64,000 bases of DNA from Streptomyces olivochromogenes (GTDB lineage Bacteria > Actinomycetota > Actinomycetes > Streptomycetales > Streptomycetaceae), in assembly GCF_001514115.1 (NCBI RefSeq), contig NZ_KQ948456.1, positions 343,043-407,042 on the forward strand, given 5' to 3'. A program made the position numbers and the translations under genes. Shown here one piece after another: positions 33,943 through 42,736 of the stretch. The notes below the pieces were generated by a model. That model saw nothing but the letters and a program-made list of their open reading frames with translations. It searched no databases and was not told the DNA's origin. How positions within the stretch are numbered: the first letter of the stretch is position 1; each line of letters begins with the position of its first letter.

Positions 33943-33996
33943 TTCAGAAACTCGGAATGTTGACAGCGGTCGTCGAAGGACAGGAGCATCCTTCTC

Positions 33997-34080
33997 ATGA
34001 GCAGCTCGCGGGTGCAGGTTCCGCTGACCAAGTGCCGCGTCGTCGACCTTATGCGGGTCGCACGCACGCGTTGTTGCTGA
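33997..34080 (+). CDS. Cysteine leader peptide upstream of ssuA (ends RCC-stop)
   Basis: 27 codons. The end reads LTKCRVVDLMRVARTRCC followed by TGA, giving three Cys codons, two immediately before the stop. GGAG lies 11 nt before the ATG. Position just ahead of the ssu operon and the motif match Cys-responsive leader peptides of actinobacterial sulfur genes. When cysteinyl-tRNA is scarce, stalling at Cys-Cys would favour downstream expression. Confidence 0.75.
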   Translation: MSSSRVQVPLTKCRVVDLMRVARTRCC

Positions 34081-34337
34081 CGCCGGGTCACTGCCGCGTC
34101 GATCCCTTGACCTGCCGGTGTGTCGGCCGGGCGGTGTGTCGACCTGTTGATGTGGTGACCTGCTGACGCGTTGGCGCGTCGACGATCACCCGGTTTCTTC
34201 TGCCGCGCCTTCGGCGCGCGCCTCCCGCTTCCCCATGCGCGCGTATTTCGCTTCTTCCACTTCCTTCCCCTGGTGAATTCCCCCTGCCCGGAATTCCGCG
34301 CGCGCATTTCCGCCACTTGGATCCCCGGAGTCCTCCC
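34081..34337 (+). promoter_or_regulatory. Probable attenuator/leader region of ssuACB
   Basis: About 260 bp of untranslated leader follow the Cys leader peptide. It holds a GCGCC-TTC-GGCGC hairpin near 34208-34224, repeated GACCTG and TGTGTCG motifs at 34100-34165, and a pyrimidine-rich stretch before ssuA. It lacks another gene. The exact competing structures cannot be set by eye. Confidence 0.45.
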
Positions 34338-35423
34338 ATGCCACCACTGTCTTCTTCGTCGTCCCCTTTCTCGCCCGGTGTGGACCGGCGGCTGTTCCTG
34401 TCCTCCCTGCTCGGCGTGGCCGCCGCGGCCGGACTGAGCGGTTGCGCGGGGGCCAGTGCCGCCGACAGCAAGTCCAAGGGGTCCCTGTCCGCCCCGCTGT
34501 CCGCCAAGGTCCCCTCCGGTACGAGCCTCAAGATCGCCTCGTACCAGAACGTCCAGCAGCTCCAGTTCAAGCTCGCGGGCCTCACCGACCTGCCGTTCAC
34601 CGTCTCCAGCTGGGTGAACATCGGCGCCGGACCCGATGTCATCAACGCCTTCCGCGCCAAGTCCCTCGACGTCGCCAACAACGCGGGCATCCCGCCGATC
34701 CAGGCGCACTACCAGGGCTACGACGCCAAGATCGTCGCGATCGACGTCACCCGAAAGCCCAACTACCTCTTCGCGACCAAGCCCGGCAGCGACATCCACA
34801 CCGTCGCGGACTTCAAGGGCAAGAAGCTGGCGTTCTCCCAGGGTCAGGCCCAGGGCGTCGTCCTGCTGCGGGCGTTGAAGGAGGCCGGGCTCGCGTACGA
34901 CGAGGTGAAGCTGGTCCCGCTGACCAGCAACCAGTTCTTCACGGCCCTGCAGTCGGGCCAGGTCGACATCGCCCCGCTCGCCAACAGCCAGGCACCGGCG
35001 TACCTCAAGCAGTACGGGTCGAAGGGCGCCCGCGCGATCACCACCGACGTGGTCGACCTGCTCAACCTGCTGTGGGCGCCCACCTCCGTGCTGGCCGACC
35101 CGGCGAAGGCGGCCGCCGTCGCGGCGTACATCCCGCGCTGGGCGCAGGGGCAGGTGGGGGCGTACGAGCACCCGGACGCCTGGAACGAGGCGTTCTACGT
35201 CAAGACGCAGAACCTCACGCTCGCACAGGCCCGGTCGATCACCGAGCTCGCCAACAAGCCGCTGTTCCCGCCGAGCTGGGACGAGGCGGTGAAGTGGGAG
35301 CAGGAGACCGCCGATCTGCTGGCCGAGGGCGGCTTCGTGAAGGCGTTCAAGGTCGGCTCGCTCTTCGACCGCCGCTTCGAGGGCATCGCGGCGAAGGCCG
35401 TCCCGGCGGAGTACCGGAAGTGA
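34338..35423 (+). CDS. ssuA: Sulfonate ABC transporter substrate-binding lipoprotein
   Basis: 361 aa. A Tat-like lipoprotein signal with DRRLFLSSLLGVAAAAGLSG before the lipidated Cys. SsuA/NMT1-type binding protein (GTSLKIASYQNVQQLQFKLA; FKGKKLAFSQGQAQGVVLLRA). Binds alkanesulfonates outside the membrane and hands them to SsuC. ATG 34338 is chosen after GGAG. Stop overlaps the ssuC GTG. Confidence 0.88.
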   Translation: MPPLSSSSSPFSPGVDRRLFLSSLLGVAAAAGLSGCAGASAADSKSKGSLSAPLSAKVPSGTSLKIASYQNVQQLQFKLAGLTDLPFTVSSWVNIGAGPDVINAFRAKSLDVANNAGIPPIQAHYQGYDAKIVAIDVTRKPNYLFATKPGSDIHTVADFKGKKLAFSQGQAQGVVLLRALKEAGLAYDEVKLVPLTSNQFFTALQSGQVDIAPLANSQAPAYLKQYGSKGARAITTDVVDLLNLLWAPTSVLADPAKAAAVAAYIPRWAQGQVGAYEHPDAWNEAFYVKTQNLTLAQARSITELANKPLFPPSWDEAVKWEQETADLLAEGGFVKAFKVGSLFDRRFEGIAAKAVPAEYRK

Positions 35424-36274
35424 CGGCCATGACGACGACCACGACCACCGTTCCGGTGACCGCCGCCGAGGACACGCCTGCCGTACGGCGCAGGCGGCGC
35501 CGCGGCCTCGCCCCCGGAAAACGCCTGCCCGCCTCCCGGATCGTCGGCCCCGCCCTCTTCCTCGCCCTGTGGGCGGCCGCCTCCGCCGCCGGACAGCTGG
35601 ACCCGGGTGCGATCCCGGCGCCCTGGACGGTCCTGAGGACCGCCGGCCACCTGTGGACGGCCGGCACGCTGCCCACGGACATGCTGACCTCCCTGGAGCG
35701 CGCGGCCTACGGCTTCGCCCTCGGCCTCACCGCCGGCGTCGTCCTCGCACTGGCCTCCGGGCTCAGCCGGATCGGCGAGGCGCTGATCGACGGGACCGTG
35801 CAGCTCAACCGGGCGATCCCGACCCTGGGCCTCATCCCGCTGTTCATCCTCTGGCTGGGCATCGGCGAGACCTTCAAGATCGCCATCATCGCGATCGTCG
35901 TCTACATCCCGATCTACCTCAATCTGCACGCCGCGCTGTCCGGCATCGACCACCGTTACGTCGAACTCGCGGAGGTCCAGGGGCTGTCGAGGCTCCAGTT
36001 CATCCGCCAGATCGTGATCCCCGGCGCGTTGCCCGGCTTCTTCGTGGGGCTGCGGCTCGGGGTGACCGGCTCCTGGCTGAGCCTGGTGGTCCTGGAGCAG
36101 ATCAACGCCACCAGCGGCCTCGGCTACCTGATGTTCCAGGCCCAGAACTACGGCCAGTCGGACGTCATCCTGGTCGGCCTGCTGATCTACGGCGTCTTCG
36201 GCCTGGTCTCCGACAGCGCGGTCCGTCTCGTCGAACGGAGGGTGCTGTCATGGCGCCGCACACTCAGCAGCTGA
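35420..36274 (+). CDS. ssuC: Sulfonate ABC transporter permease
   Basis: 284 aa, about six helices, with the BPD-transporter EAA-type loop (ELAEVQGLSRLQFIRQIVIPGALP). Arg-rich cytoplasmic N-terminus. The GTG at 35420 overlaps the ssuA stop (GTGA) and has GGAG 8 nt upstream; ATG 35429 is a nearby alternative. Couples SsuB ATP hydrolysis to sulfonate entry. Confidence 0.9.
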   Translation: MTAMTTTTTTVPVTAAEDTPAVRRRRRRGLAPGKRLPASRIVGPALFLALWAAASAAGQLDPGAIPAPWTVLRTAGHLWTAGTLPTDMLTSLERAAYGFALGLTAGVVLALASGLSRIGEALIDGTVQLNRAIPTLGLIPLFILWLGIGETFKIAIIAIVVYIPIYLNLHAALSGIDHRYVELAEVQGLSRLQFIRQIVIPGALPGFFVGLRLGVTGSWLSLVVLEQINATSGLGYLMFQAQNYGQSDVILVGLLIYGVFGLVSDSAVRLVERRVLSWRRTLSS

Positions 36275-36987
36275 CCGCCGCCCCCGCCGTCCAGCTCCGG
36301 GGTCTCACACGGTCGTTCGACGGCCGTACCGTCCTCGACGACATCGACCTCGACCTGCCCGCCGGACAGTTCACGGCCCTGCTCGGGCACAGCGGTTCCG
36401 GCAAGAGCACGCTGCTGCGGGCCATCGCGGGCCTGGACCACGAGGTCGTCGGCAGCGGCCGGCTCACCGCCCCGGAGCGGGTGTCGGTCGTCTTCCAGGA
36501 CTCCCGGCTGCTGCCCTGGCGGCGGGTCCTCGACAACGTGCTGCTCGGCACCAACGGCAAGGACGCGGCCGAGAAGGGCCGCGAAGCCCTCGCCGAGGTG
36601 GGCCTGAAAGGCCGCGAACGCGCCTGGCCCAACGAGCTGTCCGGCGGCGAGGCCCAGCGCGCCGCCCTGGCCCGCTCACTCGTCCGTGAGCCCGAACTCC
36701 TGCTGGCCGACGAGCCGTTCGGCGCGCTGGACGCGCTGACCCGGATCCGGATGCACGTCCTGCTGCGCGAGCTGTGGGAGCGCCACCGGCCCTCCGTGCT
36801 GCTCGTCACCCACGACGTGGACGAGGCGATCGTGCTCGCCGACCGCGTCCTGGTGCTCGACCGGGGCCGGATCGGCCTCGACCTGACCATCGAAGCCCCG
36901 CACCCCCGCTCGTATCGCCATCCGCTCCTCGGCGAGTACCGCGAGCGGCTGCTCGCCGCCCTGGGCGTCACGGAGGACCACCAATGA
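36250..36987 (+). CDS. ssuB: Sulfonate ABC transporter ATP-binding protein
   Basis: 245 aa. Walker A GHSGSGKS, Q-loop FQDSRLLPWRRV (the typical SsuB/TauB form), signature LSGGEAQRAALARSL, Walker B LLLADEPFGALD, H-loop VTHD. Its ATG at 36250 overlaps ssuC by 25 bp, after GGAGG, and its stop overlaps the next gene (ATGA). Confidence 0.93.
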   Translation: MAPHTQQLTAAPAVQLRGLTRSFDGRTVLDDIDLDLPAGQFTALLGHSGSGKSTLLRAIAGLDHEVVGSGRLTAPERVSVVFQDSRLLPWRRVLDNVLLGTNGKDAAEKGREALAEVGLKGRERAWPNELSGGEAQRAALARSLVREPELLLADEPFGALDALTRIRMHVLLRELWERHRPSVLLVTHDVDEAIVLADRVLVLDRGRIGLDLTIEAPHPRSYRHPLLGEYRERLLAALGVTEDHQ

Positions 36988-38324
36988 GCACCCCGCGCCA
37001 CCTTCACCTGAACGCCTTCCTGATGAACACCGGCCACCACGAGGCGTCGTGGCGGCTGCCGGAGAGCGACCCGTACGCCCACGTCGAACTCGCCCACTAC
37101 GTCGAGCTGGCCCGGATCGCCGAACGCGGCACCTTCGACTCCCTCTTCCTGGCCGACGGACCCCAGTTGTGGAGCAACCTGGCCCAACGTCCGGCCGGCG
37201 CCCTGGAGCCGCTCACCCTGCTCACCGCACTGGCGACGGCCACCGAGCACATCGGCCTGATCGCCACGGCGTCCACGTCCTACAACTCCCCCTACAACCT
37301 GGCCCGCAAGTTCGCCTCTCTCGACATCATCAGCGGCGGCCGGGCGGGCTGGAACATCGTCACCACGGCCGGTGCGGAGGCCGCCCGCAACTTCGGCCTC
37401 GACGCCGAGCCCGCGCACGCCGAACGGTACGCGCGCGCCGCCGAGTTCCTGGACGTCTCGCTCAAGCTCTGGGACAGCTGGGAGGACGACGCGATCGTCG
37501 CCGACAAGGCGGCCGGTGTGTGGGGCGACGACGCCAAGATCCACCCGCCGCGCCACCAGGGGACGTACTTCAGTGTCCAGGGCGCTCTCAACGTGCCCCG
37601 CTCGCCGCAGGGTTACCCACTGCTCGTGCAGGCGGGGTCGAGCGAGGACGGCAAGACGTTCGCGGCGCGCTACGCGGAGGCGGTGTTCACCGCACAGCAG
37701 ACCCTCGCCGACGCGCAGGCCTTCTACGCGGACCTCAAGTCCCGTACGGCGGCGGCCGGCCGGGACCCCGAGCACATCAAGGTGCTGCCCGGCATCGTCC
37801 CGGTGCTCGGCTCGACGGAGGCCGAGGCCCGGGCGAACGAGCAGGTCCTGGAGGACCACATCGTGTACACGCACGGCGTGGACCGCCTGGAGCACCTGCT
37901 GCAACTGGAGTCAGGAACCCTGGAGCTGGACGCCCAGCTCCCCGCGGACCTGCCTCCCGAGGACGTCATCGAGGGCGCCAAGAGCCGCTACACCCTCGTC
38001 GTCGAACTCGCCCGCCGCGAACGGCTCACCGTACGGCAGCTGATCGGGCGGCTGGGCGGCGGGCGCGGGCACCTCACCTTCGCCGGAACGCCCGAGCAGG
38101 TCGCGGACGCCATCGAGGAGTGGTTCACGCGCGGCGCCGCCGACGGCTTCAACATCATGCCCGCCGTGCTTCCCTCCGGCCTCGGTCTCTTCGTCGACCA
38201 CGTCGTCCCGATCCTGCGCGCCCGCGGCCTGCTCCGCACGGAGTACGGACCGCGCCGGACCCTCCGGGAGCGCTACGGCCTCCCCCGCCCCGCCAACCAG
38301 TACCTCCAGCCCGCTCTCGTCTGA
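36984..38324 (+). CDS. NtaA/SnaA/DszA-type flavin-dependent monooxygenase
   Basis: 446-aa bacterial luciferase-like enzyme using reduced FMN. Motifs: HLNAFLMNTGHHEASWR, then SGGRAGWNIVTTAG and QAGSSEDGKTFAARYAEAVF of the NtaA/SnaA/DszA group. In this locus it likely cleaves the C-S bond of an organosulfur compound to release sulfite. Overlaps ssuB by 4 nt. It needs a flavin reductase supplied elsewhere. The exact substrate is unknown. Confidence 0.88.
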   Translation: MSTPRHLHLNAFLMNTGHHEASWRLPESDPYAHVELAHYVELARIAERGTFDSLFLADGPQLWSNLAQRPAGALEPLTLLTALATATEHIGLIATASTSYNSPYNLARKFASLDIISGGRAGWNIVTTAGAEAARNFGLDAEPAHAERYARAAEFLDVSLKLWDSWEDDAIVADKAAGVWGDDAKIHPPRHQGTYFSVQGALNVPRSPQGYPLLVQAGSSEDGKTFAARYAEAVFTAQQTLADAQAFYADLKSRTAAAGRDPEHIKVLPGIVPVLGSTEAEARANEQVLEDHIVYTHGVDRLEHLLQLESGTLELDAQLPADLPPEDVIEGAKSRYTLVVELARRERLTVRQLIGRLGGGRGHLTFAGTPEQVADAIEEWFTRGAADGFNIMPAVLPSGLGLFVDHVVPILRARGLLRTEYGPRRTLRERYGLPRPANQYLQPALV

Positions 38325-38335
38325 AAGGACCCCGC

Positions 38336-39226
38336 ATGTCCATCGAGATCAGCAAGGTCACCGCGAACATAGGCGCCCGGGTCTCCGGCGTAGACATCTC
38401 CAAGCCGCTCGACGAGGAACAGGTCACCGCGATCCGCGAGGCCCTCAACGTCCACAAGGCCCTGGCCTTCGACGACGTGCACCTCGACGACGAGGGCCAG
38501 CAGGCCTTCGCCCGCCACTTCGGTGACCTCACCACCGCCCACCCGACGGTGTCCGCCGTCGACGGCGCCCCGAACGTGCTCCCCGTCGACAGTGAGCGCG
38601 GGCGCGCCAACCACTGGCACACCGACGTGACCTTCGTCCTCAACCCGCCCCAGGCCAGCACCCTGCGCAGCATCACGGTCCCGCCGTACGGCGGCGAGAC
38701 CCTGATCGCCAGTTCGGCGGCCGCCTACCGGGACCTGCCCGCCCCGCTGCGCGCGCTCGCCGACACCCTGTGGGCCGAGCACACCAACGACTACGACTAC
38801 GCGGTGCCCGACGAGCAGATCGACGAGGAACAGGCCGCCCAGCGCGCCCAGTTCACGTCCATCAAGTTCCGTACCGCCCATCCCTTCGTCCGGGTCCACC
38901 CGCTGACCGGTGAGCGCGGGCTGTTCATCGGCGGGTTCGCGCAGCGGATCGTCGGGCTGTCGGTGGGCGAGTCCCGCAAGCTGCTCGACCTGTTCCAGTC
39001 GTACGTCACCCGGCCGGAGAACATCCTGCGCTGGCGCTGGTCCCCGAACCAGCTGGTCCTGTTCGACAACCGGATCACCCAGCACTACGCGATCGACAAC
39101 TACGACGGCCGGCCGCGCCGCCTGCACCGGGTGACCGTCGCCGGTGACGTGCCGGTCGGCATCGAGGGCAAGGAGAGCCACTCGATCGAGGGCGACGCCT
39201 CGCACTACACGTCCGTGGCCGAGTAA
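38336..39226 (+). CDS. TauD-like Fe(II)/2-oxoglutarate dioxygenase
   Basis: 296 aa. The facial triad is HTD in NHWHTDVTF plus a distal His in RRLHRVT; the 2-oxoglutarate-binding Arg lies in that same GRPRRLHRV region. TauD/AtsK enzymes hydroxylate taurine, other sulfonates or alkyl sulfates, releasing sulfite or sulfate. Starts 11 bp after the monooxygenase. The locus thus covers two different desulfonation chemistries. Confidence 0.9.
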   Translation: MSIEISKVTANIGARVSGVDISKPLDEEQVTAIREALNVHKALAFDDVHLDDEGQQAFARHFGDLTTAHPTVSAVDGAPNVLPVDSERGRANHWHTDVTFVLNPPQASTLRSITVPPYGGETLIASSAAAYRDLPAPLRALADTLWAEHTNDYDYAVPDEQIDEEQAAQRAQFTSIKFRTAHPFVRVHPLTGERGLFIGGFAQRIVGLSVGESRKLLDLFQSYVTRPENILRWRWSPNQLVLFDNRITQHYAIDNYDGRPRRLHRVTVAGDVPVGIEGKESHSIEGDASHYTSVAE

Positions 39227-39298
39227 CACGCGCCAGACGTGCGTGGCCGAGTAAAGGGAATCTCACGCTCCGTACCGCGGGTGTCCGCATAGTGGGCG

Positions 39299-39345
39299 GC
39301 CTCTCCCCCTGAGCGGAGAGGCTGCCCAGACTGTGGGCGTTTTTT
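39299..39345 (+). terminator. Double-hairpin intrinsic terminator of the ssu operon
   Basis: An 8-bp stem (39299-39306 with 39315-39322) is followed by GCCCA/TGGGC (39324-39338) and six T residues (39340-39345), a rare canonical T-run terminator in this genome. Confidence 0.8.
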
Positions 39346-39375
39346 CCCCTCGCACGTAAGGGACCACCCGCTCTC

Positions 39376-40770
39376 ATGTCCCGCACCACCCTCGACACCC
39401 CACCCACCGCTCCCGACGCACACACCCCGCTGTCCCACGGCCTCAAGCAGCGCCACCTGTCGATGATCGCCCTCGGCGGCGTGATCGGCGCCGGCCTGTT
39501 CGTGGGGTCCGGCGCGGGGATCGCCGCCGCAGGACCGTCGATCGTGATCGCGTACGCGGTCTCCGGCCTGCTGGTCATGCTGGTGATGCGGATGCTCGGC
39601 GAGATGTCCGCCGCGTATCCGTCCTCGGGCTCGTTCTCGGCGCACGCCGAGCGGGCGATCGGACCGTGGGCGGGCTTCACCGCGGGGTGGTCCTTCTGGG
39701 TGCTGCTCTGCACGGCCGTGGGGCTGGAGGGGATCGGGGCGGCGAAGATCGTCACCGGCTGGCTGCCGGGTACGCCCGAGTGGGCCTGGGTCGCCCTGTT
39801 CATGGTGGTCTTCTGCGTCGCGAACCTCGCCGCCGTGAAGAACTTCGGCGAGTTCGAGTTCTGGTTCGCCGCGCTGAAGGTCGGCGCGATCAGCCTGTTC
39901 CTGGTGCTGGGCGTGCTGGCCGTCGCGGGCGTACTGCCCGGCACGGACTCCCCGGGCACCGCGAACCTCACCGGCCAGGGCGGCTTCCTCCCGCACGGCA
40001 GCGAGGGGCTGGTCGTCGGCCTGCTCGCGTCGGTCTTCGCGTACGGCGGTCTGGAGACGGTCACCATCGCTGCGGCCGAGTCGCAGGACCCGGTCCAGGG
40101 CGTCGCGCGTGCCGTCCGTACGGCGATGTGGCGCATCGCGCTCTTCTACATCGGCTCCATGGCGGTCATCGTCACGCTGGTCCCCTGGGACTCGAAGGAG
40201 GTCGTCGAGAAGGGCCCGTACGTCGCCGCCCTCGACCACCTGGGCATCCCCGGCGCCGGTCAGCTGATGAACGTGGTCGTGTTCGTCGCGCTGCTCTCGG
40301 CGATGAACGCCAACATCTACGGCTCCTCGCGCATCGCCTACTCGCTGGTGGAGCGCGGCCAGGGCCCGAAGGCCCTCGGCAGGGTCTCGGCCGGGGTCCC
40401 GCGCGTCGCGGTGCTCGTCTCCTGCGTCTTCGGCTTCGTGTGCGTGCTGCTGAGCTACTGGCGGCCGGACGACGTCTTCCCCTGGCTGCTGAACATGATC
40501 GGCGCGGTGATCCTGGTCGTGTGGATCTTCATCGCGGTCTCCCAGCTGCTGCTGCGGCGCCGGGTGGAGCGCGAGGCGCCGGAGAAGCTGGTCGTGCGGA
40601 TGTGGCTGTTCCCGGCGCTGACCTGGGTGGCGCTGGCCGGCATGGCCGCGATCTTCGTCCTGATGGCCCGGGAGCCGGACACCCGGGTGCAGCTGTATTC
40701 CACGGGCGGGATGACGCTGTTCCTGGCTGCCGTCGGATACGCCTGGCAGCGGGCACGCGCGGCCCGCTGA
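39376..40770 (+). CDS. APC-family amino acid permease (paralogue)
   Basis: 464 aa, 12 helices. Shares motifs with the 26817 permease (LKQRHLSMIALGGVIGAGLF; MRMLGEMSAAYPSSGSFSAHA; VEREAPEKLVVRMWL). Probable amino acid/proton symporter. AAGGGA precedes the ATG. Its own intrinsic terminator follows (40813-40847). Confidence 0.9.
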   Translation: MSRTTLDTPPTAPDAHTPLSHGLKQRHLSMIALGGVIGAGLFVGSGAGIAAAGPSIVIAYAVSGLLVMLVMRMLGEMSAAYPSSGSFSAHAERAIGPWAGFTAGWSFWVLLCTAVGLEGIGAAKIVTGWLPGTPEWAWVALFMVVFCVANLAAVKNFGEFEFWFAALKVGAISLFLVLGVLAVAGVLPGTDSPGTANLTGQGGFLPHGSEGLVVGLLASVFAYGGLETVTIAAAESQDPVQGVARAVRTAMWRIALFYIGSMAVIVTLVPWDSKEVVEKGPYVAALDHLGIPGAGQLMNVVVFVALLSAMNANIYGSSRIAYSLVERGQGPKALGRVSAGVPRVAVLVSCVFGFVCVLLSYWRPDDVFPWLLNMIGAVILVVWIFIAVSQLLLRRRVEREAPEKLVVRMWLFPALTWVALAGMAAIFVLMAREPDTRVQLYSTGGMTLFLAAVGYAWQRARAAR

Positions 40771-40812
40771 CCGTTCCGGCACCCCGGTCCGCCGACCGTT
40801 CCCGCTCCCCCG

Positions 40813-40847
40813 AAAGACCCTCGTGCGACACGCGCGAGGGTCTTTTT
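40813..40847 (+). terminator. Intrinsic terminator of the permease gene
   Basis: AAAGACCCTCG (40813-40823) pairs with CGAGGGTCTTT (40835-40845) and continues into T-residues. Confidence 0.9.
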
Positions 40848-40862
40848 GTTGCTAGCGTGCAC

Positions 40863-40879
40863 TTGCAACCTATGTGCAA
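40863..40879 (+). promoter_or_regulatory. Nur box (nickel-dependent repressor site) of sodF
   Basis: TTGCAA-CCTAT-GTGCAA matches the Nur consensus tTGCaa-N5-ttGCAA defined in S. coelicolor. It lies about 33-49 bp before the sodF ATG. Nur with nickel represses sodF while nickel SOD is made. Direct family knowledge plus an exact-position match; binding itself is inferred. Confidence 0.8.
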
Positions 40880-40911
40880 TAAGGTCTTACGAGGCCGGAG
40901 GGGACCCTGCC

Positions 40912-41553
40912 ATGCCCGTCTACACACTCCCTGAGCTGCCCTACGACTACGCCGCGCTCGCACCCGTGATCAGCCCCGAGATCATCGAGCTGCACCACGA
41001 CAAGCACCACGCGGCGTACGTGAAGGGGGCCAACGACACGCTGGAGCAGCTCGCCGAGGCGCGTGACAAGGAGTCGTGGGGAGCGGTCAACGGCCTGGAG
41101 AAGAACCTGGCCTTCCATCTCTCCGGCCACATCCTGCACAGCATCTACTGGACGAACATGACCGGGAACGGCGGCGGCGAGCCCCTCGCCGTGGACGGTG
41201 TGGGCGAGCTCGCGGACGCGATCACCGAGTCGTTCGGCTCCTTCGCCGGGTTCAAGGCGCAGCTGACGAAGGCCGCCGCGACCACCCAGGGCTCCGGCTG
41301 GGGCGTCCTCGCCTACGAGCCGCTCAGCGGTCGCCTCGTCGTCGAGCAGATCTACGACCACCAGGGCAACGTGGGGCAGGGCTCGGTGCCGATCCTGGTG
41401 TTCGACGCCTGGGAGCACGCCTTCTACCTCCAGTACCGCAACCAGAAGGTCGACTTCATCGACGCGATGTGGCAGGTCGTCGACTGGCAGGACGTGGCCC
41501 GGCGTCACGAGGCGGCCAGGTCCCGCGCGAACGTGTTGCTGCCGACCCCCTGA
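40912..41553 (+). CDS. sodF: Iron superoxide dismutase
   Basis: 213 aa. Metal ligands: His in ELHHDKHHAAYV, His in FHLSGHILHS, Asp and His in VFDAWEHAFYLQY. QGSGWGV with Gln indicates the Fe type (Mn enzymes often differ here). Converts superoxide to peroxide and oxygen in the cytoplasm. ATG 40912, GGAGGGGA upstream. A 16-bp stem-loop (41617-41655) terminates it. Confidence 0.94.
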   Translation: MPVYTLPELPYDYAALAPVISPEIIELHHDKHHAAYVKGANDTLEQLAEARDKESWGAVNGLEKNLAFHLSGHILHSIYWTNMTGNGGGEPLAVDGVGELADAITESFGSFAGFKAQLTKAAATTQGSGWGVLAYEPLSGRLVVEQIYDHQGNVGQGSVPILVFDAWEHAFYLQYRNQKVDFIDAMWQVVDWQDVARRHEAARSRANVLLPTP

Positions 41554-41616
41554 GGCGGATATGAAACGTCCTGCTCGTGATCGTCTTCTCACCTTTCACG
41601 TGGCAGGCGGAGAAAA

Positions 41617-41655
41617 GGAGGGCCCCCGCGAGGACGTGACTCGCGGGGGCCCTCC
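41617..41655. terminator. Bidirectional terminator between sodF and the phosphatase gene
   Basis: Perfect 16-bp arms (41617-41632 and 41640-41655), loop GACGTGA. The two flanking genes converge on it. Confidence 0.88.
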
Positions 41656-41672
41656 CGTGTGCACGGCCCGCG

Positions 41673-42329
41673 TCACGCGCAGGGCACGTTGAGCGACAGC
41701 AGCGCGGCGGCCCCGTCCGTCATACGGAGTTCGGTGACCGCGGCGTTGCGCAGCCGCGGCAGGACCCTGCGGTACTCGCCCAGGGGGATGGACAGCAGTG
41801 AGCAGAGCACCAGCCGGAGCAGCGTGTTGTGGGCGACGACCAGGACGCGTTCGCCGTGGTGCGCGGCCGCGATCCGGCGCAGGACGGCCGCCCCTCGGGC
41901 CGCGGCGGTGCGCGGGTCCTCCGCCTCCGGGAAGGGGTACGACACCGGGTCGACCCGGAACGCCTTCGCCCTCGCCGGGTTCTCGGCCTCGAACTCGGCG
42001 AGGGTATGGCCCTCCACCACCCCGAAGTCGCATTCGCGCAGGGCGGGTTCGCGGTACGCGGTGAGACCGAGGGCGCGGCAGGCGGGCTCGGCCGTGGCGA
42101 CGGCGCGCGAGAGGGTCGACGTCCAGACGGCGTCCACGGGGTGCGCGGCGACCCAGCGGCCGAGCGCCTCGGCCTGGGCACGGCCCTCGTCGGCGAGGGG
42201 GACGTCGCTCACTCCGGCGTAGCGGTTCTCGGCATGCCAGACGGTCCGGCCGTGCCGGGCGAGCAGCAGGGTCGTACTCACTGAGGCTGAGGGACTCACG
42301 GCGCTGTGGGTCATGCTCGTCGTACTCAT
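41673..42329 (-). CDS. Histidine phosphatase (phosphoglycerate mutase-like)
   Basis: 218 aa with the RHG motif LLLARHGRTVWHAENRYAG, catalytic Glu region LRECDFGVVEGHT and second His in VLVVAHNTLLR. Acid-phosphatase/GpmB-like; many such actinobacterial proteins dephosphorylate sugar or metabolite phosphates. ATG 42329 chosen; a start a few codons inside is also possible. Confidence 0.85.
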   Translation of the reverse strand: MSTTSMTHSAVSPSASVSTTLLLARHGRTVWHAENRYAGVSDVPLADEGRAQAEALGRWVAAHPVDAVWTSTLSRAVATAEPACRALGLTAYREPALRECDFGVVEGHTLAEFEAENPARAKAFRVDPVSYPFPEAEDPRTAAARGAAVLRRIAAAHHGERVLVVAHNTLLRLVLCSLLSIPLGEYRRVLPRLRNAAVTELRMTDGAAALLSLNVPCA

Positions 42330-42412
42330 GACCCGCCAGTATTCCGGTCGGGGCACGCTCGCGTGTGCGCTCCGGCGGAAGCCCTCCGTCCGGGTCTGTT
42401 CGGCAGTATCAC

Positions 42413-42452
42413 GAAGGCCCCGTGAGGAGCGAAGAGGAGCCTCACGGGGCCT
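42413..42452. terminator. 14-bp GC-rich hairpin
   Basis: Arms 42413-42426 and 42439-42452 (AAGGCCCCGTGAGG) around a 12-nt loop. It lies between two divergent starts, upstream of the 42487 gene, so it may shield it from upstream reads. Confidence 0.65.
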
Positions 42453-42486
42453 TACGGTATGCGGGCTTCCGGGGCATCGTTGCGGG

Positions 42487-42723
42487 ATGCCGAGGGAAAT
42501 GACGTACCCCTGCTACACGTGTGGGTCCTACCAGCCGCACCGCCAGCCCCGGGACGACCGTGAGCGGGACATCATCCGCAAGCTGGCGAACCTCCAGAAG
42601 CCGAACGCGTATGTGGACGACTACTGGATCTGCGGGCGAACCGACTTCGACTGCCGCAACATCCGCACGGCGTTGAGGGTCAAGCCGTTCGACCCGCCCC
42701 AGAAGATGCCCGACCCGGAATGA
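42487..42723 (+). CDS. 78-aa Cys-containing protein, unknown function
   Basis: Starts MPREMTYPCYTCGSYQPHRQ; four Cys residues (CYTC, CGRT, DCRN) could form a zinc site. A start at ATG 42499 is also possible. Charged, soluble. No family recognised. Confidence 0.55.
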   Translation: MPREMTYPCYTCGSYQPHRQPRDDRERDIIRKLANLQKPNAYVDDYWICGRTDFDCRNIRTALRVKPFDPPQKMPDPE

Positions 42724-42736
42724 CTCCTGGTGACCC

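Noticed and set aside
34442..35419. Extension of the ssuC frame back through ssuA
   Set aside because: Out of frame over ssuA and Arg/Gln/Gly-rich. ssuC starts at the GTGA overlap.
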